DNA of 9,437 nt from Polaromonas sp. (GCA_026786065.1 JAJAYS010000097.1:1-9437); one strand, 5' to 3'; shown: positions 1 to 7,353, counted from the stretch's first letter. The notes: a model not told the origin generated them from the letters alone. Numbers and translations: made by a program.

Positions 1-2278
1 CCGTCAGCGTGTGCTGGCCGGCATCGATCAGCGGCCGGCTGGTTTCGATGGCGCTTTCGAGCACGCTTGCCAAAGGCACGCGCTTGATGCGCAGATTGAT
101 CTTGCCCTGGCTGATGCGGCTTACGTCTAGCAGGTCGTCGATGAGGCGCACCATCTGCGCGAGCTGCCGCTCCATCATCGGCTCGACGCCTTCGAAGGCG
201 CGGGCTTTGTCCGGCGCCAGCTTGAGCAGCTGAAGCCCGTTGCGCAGCGGTGCCAGCGGGTTGCGCAGCTCGTGGGCCAGCGTTGCTAAAAACTCGTCCT
301 TGCGGCGGTCGGCGTCTTCCAGCGCCTGGGTCGCCAGCCGCTGGCTGGTGACTTCGAGCACCACCGTGCCGACGCCGATCACCCGGCCATCGACCCGCGC
401 CGGGTAGCAGCTGACCAGCCAGAAGCGCTGCACGCCCGGCGTGGACGCGACCTCCCCGGGAATCTCGACACCGGTCACGGCCCAACCCGCAAGCGCCTTG
501 CGGTACATGGCCTCGACCGTCGGCCAGATTTCGGGTATCAGCTCTTCGACACGCCGGCCGATGTGGTCGGCCACCGGCGCGCCGTTGATCGCGGCCAGCG
601 CCTCATTCGCGCGAAGGTAACGGAGGTCGCGATCAACGAACGACAAGCCGATGGGTGCCGACGCGATCAGCGTGTCAAGCACCGCATAGGATTCTTCGAG
701 CTGCAGGTTCAACGCGCTGAGGACTACAGCCGCCTGCTCGGCTTCGCGTTCGGCCTTTTTGCGGGCTGTAACCTCCAGAAAAATGCCGCTGACGGCCAGC
801 ACCTCGCGCTGCTCGCCAAACAGCGGGTACAGCGTCATGCGCCACTCGCGCTGGCGCTCGGCGGTAGCGCCGGCCAGGCCGACCACATCCCGGTTTAGCA
901 CCGCCAGCCCGCTTTGCAGCACCTCGGCAAAAGCCGGCTCGACCATGTCGGCCAGCATGGGTAACACCTCGCGGTAGGTCTTGCCATTGAGCGCGTCGGC
1001 CGGCATGCCGGCGACCTCTGCCAGCGCGGCGTTGATGCGCAAAAACCGCCCGTCGGGGCCGCAGGTCGCCATGCCGATAGGCGAGGAGGTGAAAAGCGCC
1101 TCGACCTCTTGCATCCGGGTACGTGAACGCAGTTCACTGTCGCGCAGCGCCTGCAGCGCGGCCCGCCGTGCGCCGATATTTTGCACACTGCCGAGTAGCC
1201 CGATCGGCTTGCCGGCCGCATCGCACACCCGAATGGCGGTGAGCTGTGCCCACAGCGGAGAGCCGTCTTTGCGCACATAGCGTTTCTCCAGCTCGAAGCG
1301 GCCCGATTGCGAATGGATTGCCGCTTCAAACGCCAGCCGGGACGCCTCCCGGTCGTCCGGATGGGTGATCTCCAGGAAAGTCAAGCCCTCAAGCTCGAAA
1401 GCCGAATACTGCAGCAGTTCGCGAAAGCACTGGTTGATGCGCACCATGCGGCCGTCCGGCAACGCAAGCTCGACATTGCCCACGGCCGACAGCTCGAACA
1501 GCCGCCGATAGTCTTCTTCACCCCGGCGCAGTGCCGCTTCAACGCGCTTTTGCGGCGTGATGTCGCGCAGCAGCATGACGATGCCGCCGTCGTCCGACGG
1601 ATAGGCCCGCACGCCGTACCAGCGGTCAAACGCAGAGTCGTAGTTTTCGGCCTCGATGGTGGTGCGCGCGCTCATGCACTGGCGCAGCGCGGCTTCGAGC
1701 GGCTTGCCGGCAAGGGCGGGCCAGATTTCCCACAGGGTGGTCGGTTGCAGCAGCGCCGACGCGACGCGCCCGTACATGCGCTGTTGCTCTTCGTTGGCGT
1801 AGGACAGGTGCCAGCTGGAGCTGAATCGGCTGACGCCTTCGGCAATGTTCTGCAGCGTGCTTGCAAGCTGGCTGGTTACCTCCCGGTGCGCTGCGGTCTC
1901 GCGCTCCAGCGTGAGCACATGACCGCGGGTTTCGCGTCGCGCCGCATGCAGGGTTTCGCCGATGGCGATGATGACGCCGCAGGACACCAGGTAGAGCGCG
2001 GCAGCGGTCAGATTCGCGCTGCCCTGGAGCAAAGAAGGCCCGTTGGGCTGGGCAAACAGGATGCTGGTCGCCGCGTAGCCGCTGATCGCCGCCAGCAGCG
2101 CGGCCTGCCAACCACCGATCCAGACCGAAACCGCCACCGACGCAAACAGCAACACGAACGGAATTTGCCCGGCCAGCAAGGGTTCCAGCAGCCAGCGGAT
2201 CGCCACAGCGATAAAAGTGGCGCCCAGCGCCATCACGTAGGCCGGCCAGCGAGCGGTCTCGGTATAGCGTTCCGTCAT
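1..2278 (-). CDS. Membrane-anchored multi-PAS sensor histidine kinase (partial, C-terminus off left edge)
   Basis: Read on the minus strand from ATG at 2278, the frame is open to the window edge (759 codons, no stop). Residues about 12-105 form four hydrophobic segments like the DUF4118 (KdpD-type) membrane module. Four PAS-like domains follow at roughly 138-245, 251-365, 389-500 and 526-650; the second has the typical DGRMVRIN and ITHPDD signatures followed by FELEKRYVRKDG. A HisKA dimerisation domain starts near 659, with H-box FLATLAHELRNPL and phospho-acceptor His669. The ATPase domain, and any receiver domain, lie outside the window. The start is supported by AGAGG a few bases upstream and by immediate entry into the first membrane helix. 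By family it autophosphorylates in response to a signal sensed by PAS or membrane domains; the signal and partner regulator are unknown. It lies 170 bp downstream of the hydrolase gene on the same strand, so co-transcription is possible but unproven. Confidence 0.92.
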   Translation of the reverse strand, partial: MTERYTETARWPAYVMALGATFIAVAIRWLLEPLLAGQIPFVLLFASVAVSVWIGGWQAALLAAISGYAATSILFAQPNGPSLLQGSANLTAAALYLVSCGVIIAIGETLHAARRETRGHVLTLERETAAHREVTSQLASTLQNIAEGVSRFSSSWHLSYANEEQQRMYGRVASALLQPTTLWEIWPALAGKPLEAALRQCMSARTTIEAENYDSAFDRWYGVRAYPSDDGGIVMLLRDITPQKRVEAALRRGEEDYRRLFELSAVGNVELALPDGRMVRINQCFRELLQYSAFELEGLTFLEITHPDDREASRLAFEAAIHSQSGRFELEKRYVRKDGSPLWAQLTAIRVCDAAGKPIGLLGSVQNIGARRAALQALRDSELRSRTRMQEVEALFTSSPIGMATCGPDGRFLRINAALAEVAGMPADALNGKTYREVLPMLADMVEPAFAEVLQSGLAVLNRDVVGLAGATAERQREWRMTLYPLFGEQREVLAVSGIFLEVTARKKAEREAEQAAVVLSALNLQLEESYAVLDTLIASAPIGLSFVDRDLRYLRANEALAAINGAPVADHIGRRVEELIPEIWPTVEAMYRKALAGWAVTGVEIPGEVASTPGVQRFWLVSCYPARVDGRVIGVGTVVLEVTSQRLATQALEDADRRKDEFLATLAHELRNPLAPLRNGLQLLKLAPDKARAFEGVEPMMERQLAQMVRLIDDLLDVSRISQGKINLRIKRVPLASVLESAIETSRPLIDAGQHTLT

Positions 2279-2448
2279 GCCGCCTCTGTCGTCTTGGTCA
2301 AAAAAACTGGAAGCGCCAGTCGCGCGCTTGGCGGGAAGCACAGGCTGCGATTGGCAGCGGGCGCCGAGCCCGGCGCGGCCCACAACGCCCCGCCTTCAGG
2401 CGGTACCGGCCTTGCGCAGGCCAGACGCCGCCGCGCATTGGCGCCCAC
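2279..2448. other. Intergenic spacer with two GC hairpins, hydrolase to kinase
   Basis: This 170-bp spacer lies between two minus-strand genes. Two short perfect hairpins are visible: CCGCC/GGCGG around a TTCA loop at 2390-2403, and GCGCCG/CGGCGC around AGCC at 2361-2376. Neither is followed by a T-run on the minus strand, so they are not convincing intrinsic terminators. They could attenuate or stabilise transcripts. No clear promoter is seen for the kinase. Confidence 0.4.
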
Positions 2449-3270
2449 TCAACGGCGAATGAAATCCAGCAAATCCCGGGTCAGCTGATCCTTGTTGGTC
2501 ACCTGCCGCCGGTGTGGGGCCGCGTCGTATTCGATCAAGGTGGCATTGCCAATGGCCCGGGCGGCCGGCCGGCCGCCGGCGTCTATCGGTACGATCTTGT
2601 CGTCGGCGCCATGAATCACCAGCGTCGGCACCTGAAAGGCCGCCAGGTCTGGCCTGAAGTCGGTGGTGGCAAACGATTTGGCGCTTTCGAGCGTGGCTTT
2701 CAGGCTGGCCTGCATCGCCGTGCCCCAAGCCCACTCCAGCGTTTGCTCGCTGACCGACCGGGCCAGCACGCTAACGCCGAAAAAGTCTTTGAAGAAACCG
2801 TGGAAAAACTTCGCTCTGTCGGCTTTCATCGCGGCTGCCATTTCGTCGAACACCGATTGATCGACGCCTTCCGGGTTGTCCTCGGTCTTCAGCATGTAGG
2901 GCACGACCGAAGACACCAGCACAGCACGGCTGACGTTCTTTCCGCCATGCCGCGACATATAGCGCGCGACTTCGCCGCCGCCCATCGAGAAGCCGACCAA
3001 CACCGCGTCCTGCGCGCCGGTGTGTTCGATGACCGCCGCCAAATCGTCGGCCAGCGTGTCGTAGTCGTAGCCGGTCCACGGTTGCGACGAACGGCCAAAA
3101 CCACGCCGGTCGTAGGCAATGGTGCGGTAGCCGGCGGCGGCAATGGCCATCGCCTGGTCGTCCCAGCTGTCCGAAGAAAGCGGCCAGCCGTGCAGCAGGA
3201 TGACCGGGCGGCCGGCGCCCCAGTCCTTGTAATAGAGTTTGGAGTTGTCTTTGGTCGTGACGTAGTTCAT
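2449..3270 (-). CDS. Alpha/beta hydrolase, cofactor-free haloperoxidase/esterase type
   Basis: A 273-residue protein of the alpha/beta hydrolase fold, close to proteins annotated as non-heme chloroperoxidase or arylesterase. It shows the oxyanion loop LLHGWPLSSDSW (from residue 25), the strand motif YDRRGFGRS (53-61), the nucleophile elbow GFSMGG with Ser95, the acid region HGADDKIVP with Asp223/224, and APH with His253. The family hydrolyses esters and can form peracids from acetate and peroxide; the natural substrate cannot be read from sequence, and the lack of a signal peptide suggests a cytoplasmic enzyme. The start at 3270 (MNYVTTKDNSKLYYKDWG) is preferred over an in-frame ATG at 3309 because GAGG lies 8 bases upstream and homology begins there. 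Relatives usually have Gly after the catalytic His (APHG); here it is APHRRQ, a possible local peculiarity near the active site. It is transcribed divergently from the polymerase gene. Confidence 0.92.
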   Translation of the reverse strand: MNYVTTKDNSKLYYKDWGAGRPVILLHGWPLSSDSWDDQAMAIAAAGYRTIAYDRRGFGRSSQPWTGYDYDTLADDLAAVIEHTGAQDAVLVGFSMGGGEVARYMSRHGGKNVSRAVLVSSVVPYMLKTEDNPEGVDQSVFDEMAAAMKADRAKFFHGFFKDFFGVSVLARSVSEQTLEWAWGTAMQASLKATLESAKSFATTDFRPDLAAFQVPTLVIHGADDKIVPIDAGGRPAARAIGNATLIEYDAAPHRRQVTNKDQLTRDLLDFIRR

Positions 3271-3455
3271 GAAGAGTGCCTCAATGCAATTGGGGTGGAT
3301 TGGTAGCATTTTTTAGTGTCCGCGTACCCCGGCGTGCCGGGTGTCGGTTGACAACCGCAGGCGCCGTCAGCCGTTGCCGCCCGGCGCCGCAGCGGCCGCA
3401 AAAGCGACGTACAAACCGGCGCGGCCGGCGTCCGACTGGCGCGAAAATAGGTGCC
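3271..3455. other. Divergent intergenic region with two palindromes
   Basis: This 185-bp region separates the divergent hydrolase and polymerase genes and should contain both promoters. A perfect 13-bp palindrome CGGTTGACAACCG lies at 3345-3357, and next to it CCCGGC-GT-GCCGGG at 3328-3341. The first contains TTGACA on the plus strand, but no good -10 follows at normal spacing. I looked for a LexA box (CTGT-N8-ACAG), common before SOS polymerases in other bacteria, and did not see one. Confidence 0.45.
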
Positions 3456-4700
3456 GTGACGCCTATCCGCCGCATTGCCCATCTCGACATGGACGCGTTT
3501 TTTGCGTCGGTCGAACTGCTGCGCTACCCGCAGTTAAAGGGTCTGCCGGTGGTAATCGGTGGCGGCCGGCGGCGGGTCGATGAGCTGCTGCGGGCCGGCC
3601 ATGCCGGACGCGACAGCCGCTTCATTCCAGTGGCCGATTTCCCGCTGCTCAAAGACTATGTGGGGCGCGGCGTCATCACCACTGCAACCTATGCGGCGCG
3701 GCAGTTCGGCGTCGGCTCGGCGATGGGGCTGATGAAAGCCGCCAGGCTGTGCCCGCAGGCCATCGTGCTGCCGGTCGATTTCGACGAGGTGCGGCGCTAC
3801 TCGCGGCTCTTCAAATCGACGATTTCGGGCATCGCGCCAGTGGTGCAAGACCGCGGCGTCGATGAGGTGTACATAGACTTCACCGAGGTGCCGGGCGGCC
3901 AGCGCGAAGGCGGCCGGGTGCTGGCCCGGCTGATTCAAAAAAGCATCTTCGAGGCGACCGGCCTGACCTGCTCTATTGGCGTGGCGCCGAACAGGCTGCT
4001 GGCCAAAATGGCCAGCGAGTTCAACAAGCCCAATGGCATCTCGGTGATTTATGAGCACGACCTGCAAAGCCGCATCTGGCCGCTGGCCTGCCGCAAGATC
4101 AACGGTATCGGCCCCAAAGCCGACGAAAAGCTGGCACAGCTGGGCATACGCAGCATTGGCGCGCTGGCGGCGCAGCCCCGGGCGCTGCTGTTAGAGCGCT
4201 TTGGCAAGGCCAGCGGGGCCTGGATGCACGAGGTGGCCTGGGGCCGCGACGACAGCCCGGTCGTCACATCGAGCGAGCCGGTCAGCATGAGCCGCGAAAC
4301 CACTTTCGAGCGCGACCTGCACGCGGTGCGCGACCGGGCGCAGCTCGGCGCCATCTTCACCGGGCTGTGCGAGAAGCTGGCAGACGACCTGAAGCGCAAG
4401 GGCTACGTCGCCAAAACCATCGGCATCAAATTGCGCTATGACGACTTCAGGATTGCCACGCGCGATCAAACGATGGCGTCCTACAGCGCCGACGCGCGCA
4501 CCATCCGCAAGATCGCCGGAGATAATTTGAAGCGGATCCCGCTGGTCAAAAAGCTCAGGCTGCTTGGCGTGCGGGCCTCGGCGCTGGCCCCGGCCGGGGA
4601 CGCCGCCGAAGCCGAAAAGTTTAACAATAAAGCGGTTGAAGAGGAGAAAATGCGGGCGTCAGCAGCTCCTGAAAAGATAGCGACTGGCGGTTTGTTCTGA
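3456..4700 (+). CDS. dinB: Y-family DNA polymerase IV (DinB)
   Basis: A 414-residue translesion polymerase. The N-terminal palm motif HLDMDAFFASVE carries metal-binding Asp11 and the expected steric gate Phe16. The second acidic motif is GVDEVYIDF with Asp136 and Glu137. Further landmarks are ATYAARQFGVGSAM, CSIGVAPNRLLAKMAS followed by KPNG, and the helix-hairpin-helix KINGIGPKADEKL; a little-finger domain follows to about residue 385. The GTG start at 3456 is chosen because homology begins at once (TPIRRIAHLDMD); the upstream open frame has no family similarity and the ribosome site (AGGTG) is weak. Compared with E. coli DinB there is a roughly 30-residue insertion at residues 38-70 and about 4 extra residues before the DE motif, which I recall as features of Burkholderiales homologues. 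The last about 28 residues are charged, drop to 45% GC (4621-4680), and end GGLF, possibly a degenerate sliding-clamp contact. A spacer of 48 bp separates it from the next gene. Confidence 0.95.
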   Translation: MTPIRRIAHLDMDAFFASVELLRYPQLKGLPVVIGGGRRRVDELLRAGHAGRDSRFIPVADFPLLKDYVGRGVITTATYAARQFGVGSAMGLMKAARLCPQAIVLPVDFDEVRRYSRLFKSTISGIAPVVQDRGVDEVYIDFTEVPGGQREGGRVLARLIQKSIFEATGLTCSIGVAPNRLLAKMASEFNKPNGISVIYEHDLQSRIWPLACRKINGIGPKADEKLAQLGIRSIGALAAQPRALLLERFGKASGAWMHEVAWGRDDSPVVTSSEPVSMSRETTFERDLHAVRDRAQLGAIFTGLCEKLADDLKRKGYVAKTIGIKLRYDDFRIATRDQTMASYSADARTIRKIAGDNLKRIPLVKKLRLLGVRASALAPAGDAAEAEKFNNKAVEEEKMRASAAPEKIATGGLF

Positions 4701-4748
4701 CTTTTTTTGGCGTTTTTGGTCGATGGCCGGGCGTCAGGAGCACCGCCG

Positions 4749-5063
4749 ATGTCTGAACCGTTTCATTCGACCGCGACCGCTGCCGCTACCGCGCGGTTTT
4801 CGCTGCGGCAGATGCAGCGCATCCGGCTGCGCCTGCTGGCGCAGCGCGCCGCGCTGCCGCTTGAGTACAACATCTGGGACGGGGTGTTGACCGTGTGGAT
4901 CATGGGCTGGATCGGCTGGCTGCCCGCCTATGCGCTCGAGGCGTACTGGGCGTTTCCGCTGTGCCTGCTCGGCATCCACGCACCGCGTCTGTATGTGAAA
5001 GCCCGGACCCGCGCCCACGCCGCCGGACGCCTGCGCTGCGACTGGCTGGACCAGCTGAACTGA
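4749..5063 (+). CDS. Small two-helix membrane protein, function unknown
   Basis: A 104-residue protein I do not recognise as a named family. ATG at 4749 has an excellent Shine-Dalgarno AGGAG at 4736-4740, 8 bases upstream; a TTG at 4707 in the same frame is much less likely. The N-terminal 40 residues are Ala/Thr-rich and then basic (SLRQMQRIRLRLLAQR). They are followed by two closely spaced hydrophobic segments at about 45-63 and 66-82 that are rich in Trp, and by a basic tail (KARTRAHAAGRLRCDW). This predicts a small inner-membrane hairpin with positively charged ends on the cytoplasmic side. It lies 48 bp after dinB on the same strand and may be co-transcribed, but its own ribosome site is strong and nothing ties it to DNA repair. 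It is probably a conserved hypothetical of the lineage. Confidence 0.75.
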   Translation: MSEPFHSTATAAATARFSLRQMQRIRLRLLAQRAALPLEYNIWDGVLTVWIMGWIGWLPAYALEAYWAFPLCLLGIHAPRLYVKARTRAHAAGRLRCDWLDQLN

Positions 5064-5127
5064 TGCATGCATGAAGCCCGGCCGAAGCCTGGCTGAAGCT
5101 CGGGTGAAGCTCGGGTGAAGCATTCAC
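5062..5127 (+). repeat. 11-bp degenerate tandem repeat array (array 1)
   Basis: From 5073 the sequence reads as five consecutive 11-bp units, each beginning GAAGC. The third and fourth (5095-5105 and 5106-5116) are identical, GAAGCTCGGGT. The first is GAAGCCCGGCC, the second differs from it at two positions, and the fifth keeps only the GAAGC start. In register just before them is GATGCATGCAT at 5062-5072, overlapping the stop codon of the upstream gene. Units drift but keep length exactly, with no indels. Confidence 0.85.
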
Positions 5128-5192
5128 TGGCTGGCCGCCCGGCCCGCGCTGGACCATCGATCCGGCCCTTTAAAAATTAAACTATTTAGTCA

Positions 5193-5257
5193 GTTCGCCC
5201 TGAGCTTGTCAAAGGGTTTTCCTGTGCGAGGTTGGCTTCGACAGGCTCAGCCCGAAC
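5193..5257. repeat. Two-armed dispersed palindromic (REP-like) repeat
   Basis: Two 24-bp arms face each other in inverted orientation, at 5193-5216 and 5234-5257, separated by 17 bp. Both read GTTCG-nnn-TGAGC, then (T/C)TGTC-(A/G)AA-nnn. They match at 18 of 24 positions. Four of the six mismatches fall in the nnn blocks, and these compensate within each arm: CCC pairs with GGG in the left arm, GGC with GCC in the right. The core is, from memory, a widely scattered intergenic repeat of proteobacteria. It may form paired hairpins in RNA or DNA; function is not established. Confidence 0.8.
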
Positions 5258-5287
5258 GGAAAATTCACACTTATCGGGCTGGAGCAA

Positions 5288-5329
5288 TAAAAAAACCCGC
5301 CCATTCACCAGCACGGCGAATGGACGGGT
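5288..5329 (-). terminator. Rho-independent terminator of the DUF4331-lipoprotein unit
   Basis: On the minus strand a 12-bp stem (ACCCGTCCATTC pairing with GAATGGGCGGGT, one mismatch) spans 5295-5329 with an 11-base loop. It is followed directly by a run of seven T (5295 down to 5289). It sits 54 bp beyond the stop codon of the small lipoprotein gene. The T-run is on one side only, so it acts on minus-strand transcripts. Confidence 0.92.
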
Positions 5330-5382
5330 CTTGCAAGCCGCTGGTGCGGCCCGCGTTGCGCTTGACTTAATGCATCAACGCA

Positions 5383-5634
5383 TCAAGGCGCGAAGGGCAC
5401 CGGCGGCGAGGTTTCGTCCACCGCCAGGGTCTGTGCGTTGACATCAACCGGGGTGCTGTTCTCGCCGTTTTCGGCGATCAGTTTGGCGATGTAGTCATAC
5501 ACCGCCTGGGCGCTGGCGCTCGGGCCTGTGCTGGTCGAGCCGCCCGGGTTGTCGCCGCTGCTGTCGCCGCCGCAGGCGGCCAGCAGCAGCGCCACGGCAG
5601 CCGCCGCTAGGGCCGCTTTCAGTTTGCTTGTCAT
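5383..5634 (-). CDS. Small secreted lipoprotein encoded next to DUF4331 gene
   Basis: An 83-residue precursor with a classic lipoprotein signal: basic start MTSKLK, hydrophobic Ala/Leu core, and lipobox LAAC with Cys21, followed by GGD. The mature part is about 63 residues. It begins with a Gly/Ser/Thr-rich linker (about 22-42) and continues with a short helical region (AVYDYIAKLIAENGEN) and a Pro-rich tail ending VPFAP. Asp/Ser after Cys do not sit at position +2 (Gly does), so outer-membrane sorting is expected. Ribosome site AAGGA lies 7 bases before ATG. It starts 42 bp after the DUF4331 stop and is followed by a strong terminator, so it is the last gene of a two-gene unit. Similar short lipoproteins with the VYDYI...PVDVN pattern are, from memory, common in Burkholderiales; no function is known. 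Confidence 0.88.
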   Translation of the reverse strand: MTSKLKAALAAAAVALLLAACGGDSSGDNPGGSTSTGPSASAQAVYDYIAKLIAENGENSTPVDVNAQTLAVDETSPPVPFAP

Positions 5635-5676
5635 GGTGATTCCTTGTGTGAGTTGAATAGCCTGATCACACTGCGT

Positions 5677-7290
5677 TCAGGGTGCAGGTGCCACGTTGTA
5701 GCTGGCGGAACCGGCGTTCGGCGTATTCAGGTACGGGAAGGTCAAAAGGAAGGGCACCGTCGCCTGGTCCACCGCGTCATGGATGTTGGCAGCCGTGGCA
5801 CCGAGCGGCACGCTGGCCGGCCGGCAAGCCGACGTCACACCGGCGACACCGGGAATCGAGTTGAGCTTCAGCGTATCGGCGTCGCCGTTGATCACGCAGA
5901 GCCCACCGACCATGGCGACCAGCGCGATATCGACCACGTCGTCTTTCGGCCGGCGACCGGTCGGAAAGCCCGCGTTGTCGGTGCCACCAGCCAAGGCATT
6001 GCCAGCCACGCCAAGACGGTTCTGCGCCGCAAACGGCGCAGGCGCTTTGGACGTGTCCAGACGCAGCATTTCAGACGGCTTCGGATCGGCCTGCGGCTTG
6101 TTGATGCCGGTGATGCCGGTCAGGAAGGTGGTGGCCAGATCGGTACGCGGCAGGTTGGTTGGCGTCACGTTGGCGCCCAGCACCGTGGACAACAGCGGCG
6201 GAAAACTCGGATTGATGACGTAGTTCAAAAACTGCGCGTCGTCGGCCGGTGCCGAGGCATTGAACTTGTCCTTGTCGGGCAAGCCGATGACCAGCTCGTT
6301 GATCAGCGGGTTGCCCAGACGCGAAACCTGAACCCAGGCACCGCCGGCTTTTTCGCCCTTGTCGTTGCCCGAACCCGGCTTTGGATTGACCAGACGGCCC
6401 TGGCGCAGGCTGGCCGTGGTCCAGCCGCCAATGACCGGCTCGGCACCGTTCGTCAGGCAGTCCTTGTGGACTTCGATCGCCAGCGTCGTGACGTTGGCCT
6501 TTTGGATGATGTGGTTGCCGCCGCCATTACCGGCTGCGTCCTTGTTTGCCGGATCAAGCAGGAAGGCAGCAGGCGCATTGACCAGATCGAAGATCGGGCC
6601 GAGGTTGGCCGCAAAGCCCTCCTGGCGCTGGCCGACGAACACCTTGCCCTGGTCCTTGCCGGCGGGGCAGCCTGGAATCGTGACGGTGTGGATGTGTTGG
6701 GCGGCATAAGCCGGGTAGTTGGCGATAGTCTTGGTGCCGATGTAGTCCACCGGCTTTTCAAAGGTCGCGCCGCCGCCGGTTTTGACTAGATCGGAGCCGG
6801 TGTTGCTGCGACGCGGGCCGCGCACCACCTTGACGCCGTAGGTCTCATTGACATTCAGGGTAGCCGCGCCGAGCCCGGCAACCGGTCCGGACTGGATCAG
6901 CGGAATCGGCACCTGGGTGCCGCCTACGGTCAGTGCCGTGCCCTTGAGGGTGTTCTTGAAGCGGAACTGGAAGGTGATGTCTTCGACCCCGTCGCCGGTG
7001 TTGTCGAGGTGGATCTCGTACAGCGCGTTCGGGTCCATCTGGAAGTAGTTGGGGCCGCCGTACGGCGACTGCAGCGGCTGGTAGTTGGACAGCAGGGTGA
7101 CGTAATCGGATCGGCCGCCAGTGCCGGTGGCAGAGACACCTTCATAGCTGCGGAACATATAGAAGTCGGTGCCATCGACCTTCGGGGCGCCGGTGATGAA
7201 AGGCGCTTCGCGGTGGCTGGAGGCCATTGCGGCGGAGGCCACGGCCAGCAAGAGGCACCCTTTTACGAGGGGGCCGAGTTGTTTCTTCAT
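5677..7290 (-). CDS. DUF4331 family exported protein
   Basis: A 537-residue protein with a Sec-type signal peptide: MKKQLGPLVKG, a hydrophobic core, and a likely cut after AMA at residue 23. The mature N-terminus, SSHREAP followed by DGTDFYMF at 39-46, is the hallmark of DUF4331 (Pfam PF14224). Later conserved-looking blocks include YEIHLDNTGDGVEDITFQF and GLPDKDKFNASAP. The mature protein has four cysteines (208, 278, 465, 489), which could form two disulfides. The family function is unknown; location should be periplasmic or extracellular. ATG at 7290 is preferred over an in-frame ATG at 7353 because AGGAG lies 9 bases upstream and the signal peptide begins there. It heads a two-gene unit with the small lipoprotein. 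The 5' region contains several palindromes that may be regulatory. Confidence 0.93.
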   Translation of the reverse strand: MKKQLGPLVKGCLLLAVASAAMASSHREAPFITGAPKVDGTDFYMFRSYEGVSATGTGGRSDYVTLLSNYQPLQSPYGGPNYFQMDPNALYEIHLDNTGDGVEDITFQFRFKNTLKGTALTVGGTQVPIPLIQSGPVAGLGAATLNVNETYGVKVVRGPRRSNTGSDLVKTGGGATFEKPVDYIGTKTIANYPAYAAQHIHTVTIPGCPAGKDQGKVFVGQRQEGFAANLGPIFDLVNAPAAFLLDPANKDAAGNGGGNHIIQKANVTTLAIEVHKDCLTNGAEPVIGGWTTASLRQGRLVNPKPGSGNDKGEKAGGAWVQVSRLGNPLINELVIGLPDKDKFNASAPADDAQFLNYVINPSFPPLLSTVLGANVTPTNLPRTDLATTFLTGITGINKPQADPKPSEMLRLDTSKAPAPFAAQNRLGVAGNALAGGTDNAGFPTGRRPKDDVVDIALVAMVGGLCVINGDADTLKLNSIPGVAGVTSACRPASVPLGATAANIHDAVDQATVPFLLTFPYLNTPNAGSASYNVAPAP

Positions 7291-7325
7291 GATGCGTATC
7301 TCCTGATAGGACTCAAATTGACGGG

Positions 7326-7353
7326 TTGAAGCAACCGGCGGCTGCTGCTTCAA
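7326..7353 (-). promoter_or_regulatory. Inverted repeat in the DUF4331 leader
   Basis: Perfect 8-bp arms TTGAAGCA (7326-7333) and TGCTTCAA (7346-7353) flank a 12-bp spacer. The repeat lies 35 bp upstream of the DUF4331 start codon, just ahead of the ribosome site. It could be a hairpin in the 5' untranslated region or an operator. The sequence alone does not decide this. Confidence 0.45.

Larger units (their letters stand above)
5064..5382. other. Repeat-rich intergenic region between convergent transcription units
   Basis: This 319-bp gap separates the plus-strand membrane-protein gene from the minus-strand lipoprotein gene. It holds, in order, an 11-bp tandem array, a short AT-rich block (about 5169-5189), a two-armed dispersed palindromic repeat, and an intrinsic terminator for the minus-strand unit. 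I see no convincing terminator for the plus-strand gene unless the palindromic repeat serves as one, and no small ORF with a good ribosome site. Confidence 0.7.

Noticed and set aside
2361..2403. Intrinsic terminator downstream of the hydrolase gene
   Set aside because: Two good short stems exist, but neither has a T-run on the minus strand.
1307..2488. 393-codon open frame on the plus strand
   Set aside because: It is antisense to the histidine kinase, whose reading frame has clear DUF4118, PAS and HisKA motifs. The plus-strand translation is Arg/Gln/Gly-rich with no family signature, typical of a GC-rich shadow frame.
3276..3455. Upstream extension of the dinB frame by 60 codons
   Set aside because: The extension is Arg/Pro-rich without family similarity, while the polymerase homology starts directly after GTG 3456.
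3271..3455. SOS (LexA) box upstream of dinB
   Set aside because: No CTGT-N8-ACAG-like sequence is present. A lineage-specific LexA motif cannot be excluded by eye.
4701..4730. Terminator after dinB at the T-rich stretch
   Set aside because: Runs of seven and five T are present, but no stable stem precedes them, and the next gene follows after 48 bp.
5073..5127. Possible CRISPR array
   Set aside because: The repeats are 11 bp and contiguous with no unique spacers, and there are no cas genes.
5644..6789. 381-codon open frame on the plus strand
   Set aside because: It lies opposite the DUF4331 gene, which has a signal peptide, ribosome site and SHREAP motif. The plus-strand product has no recognisable features.
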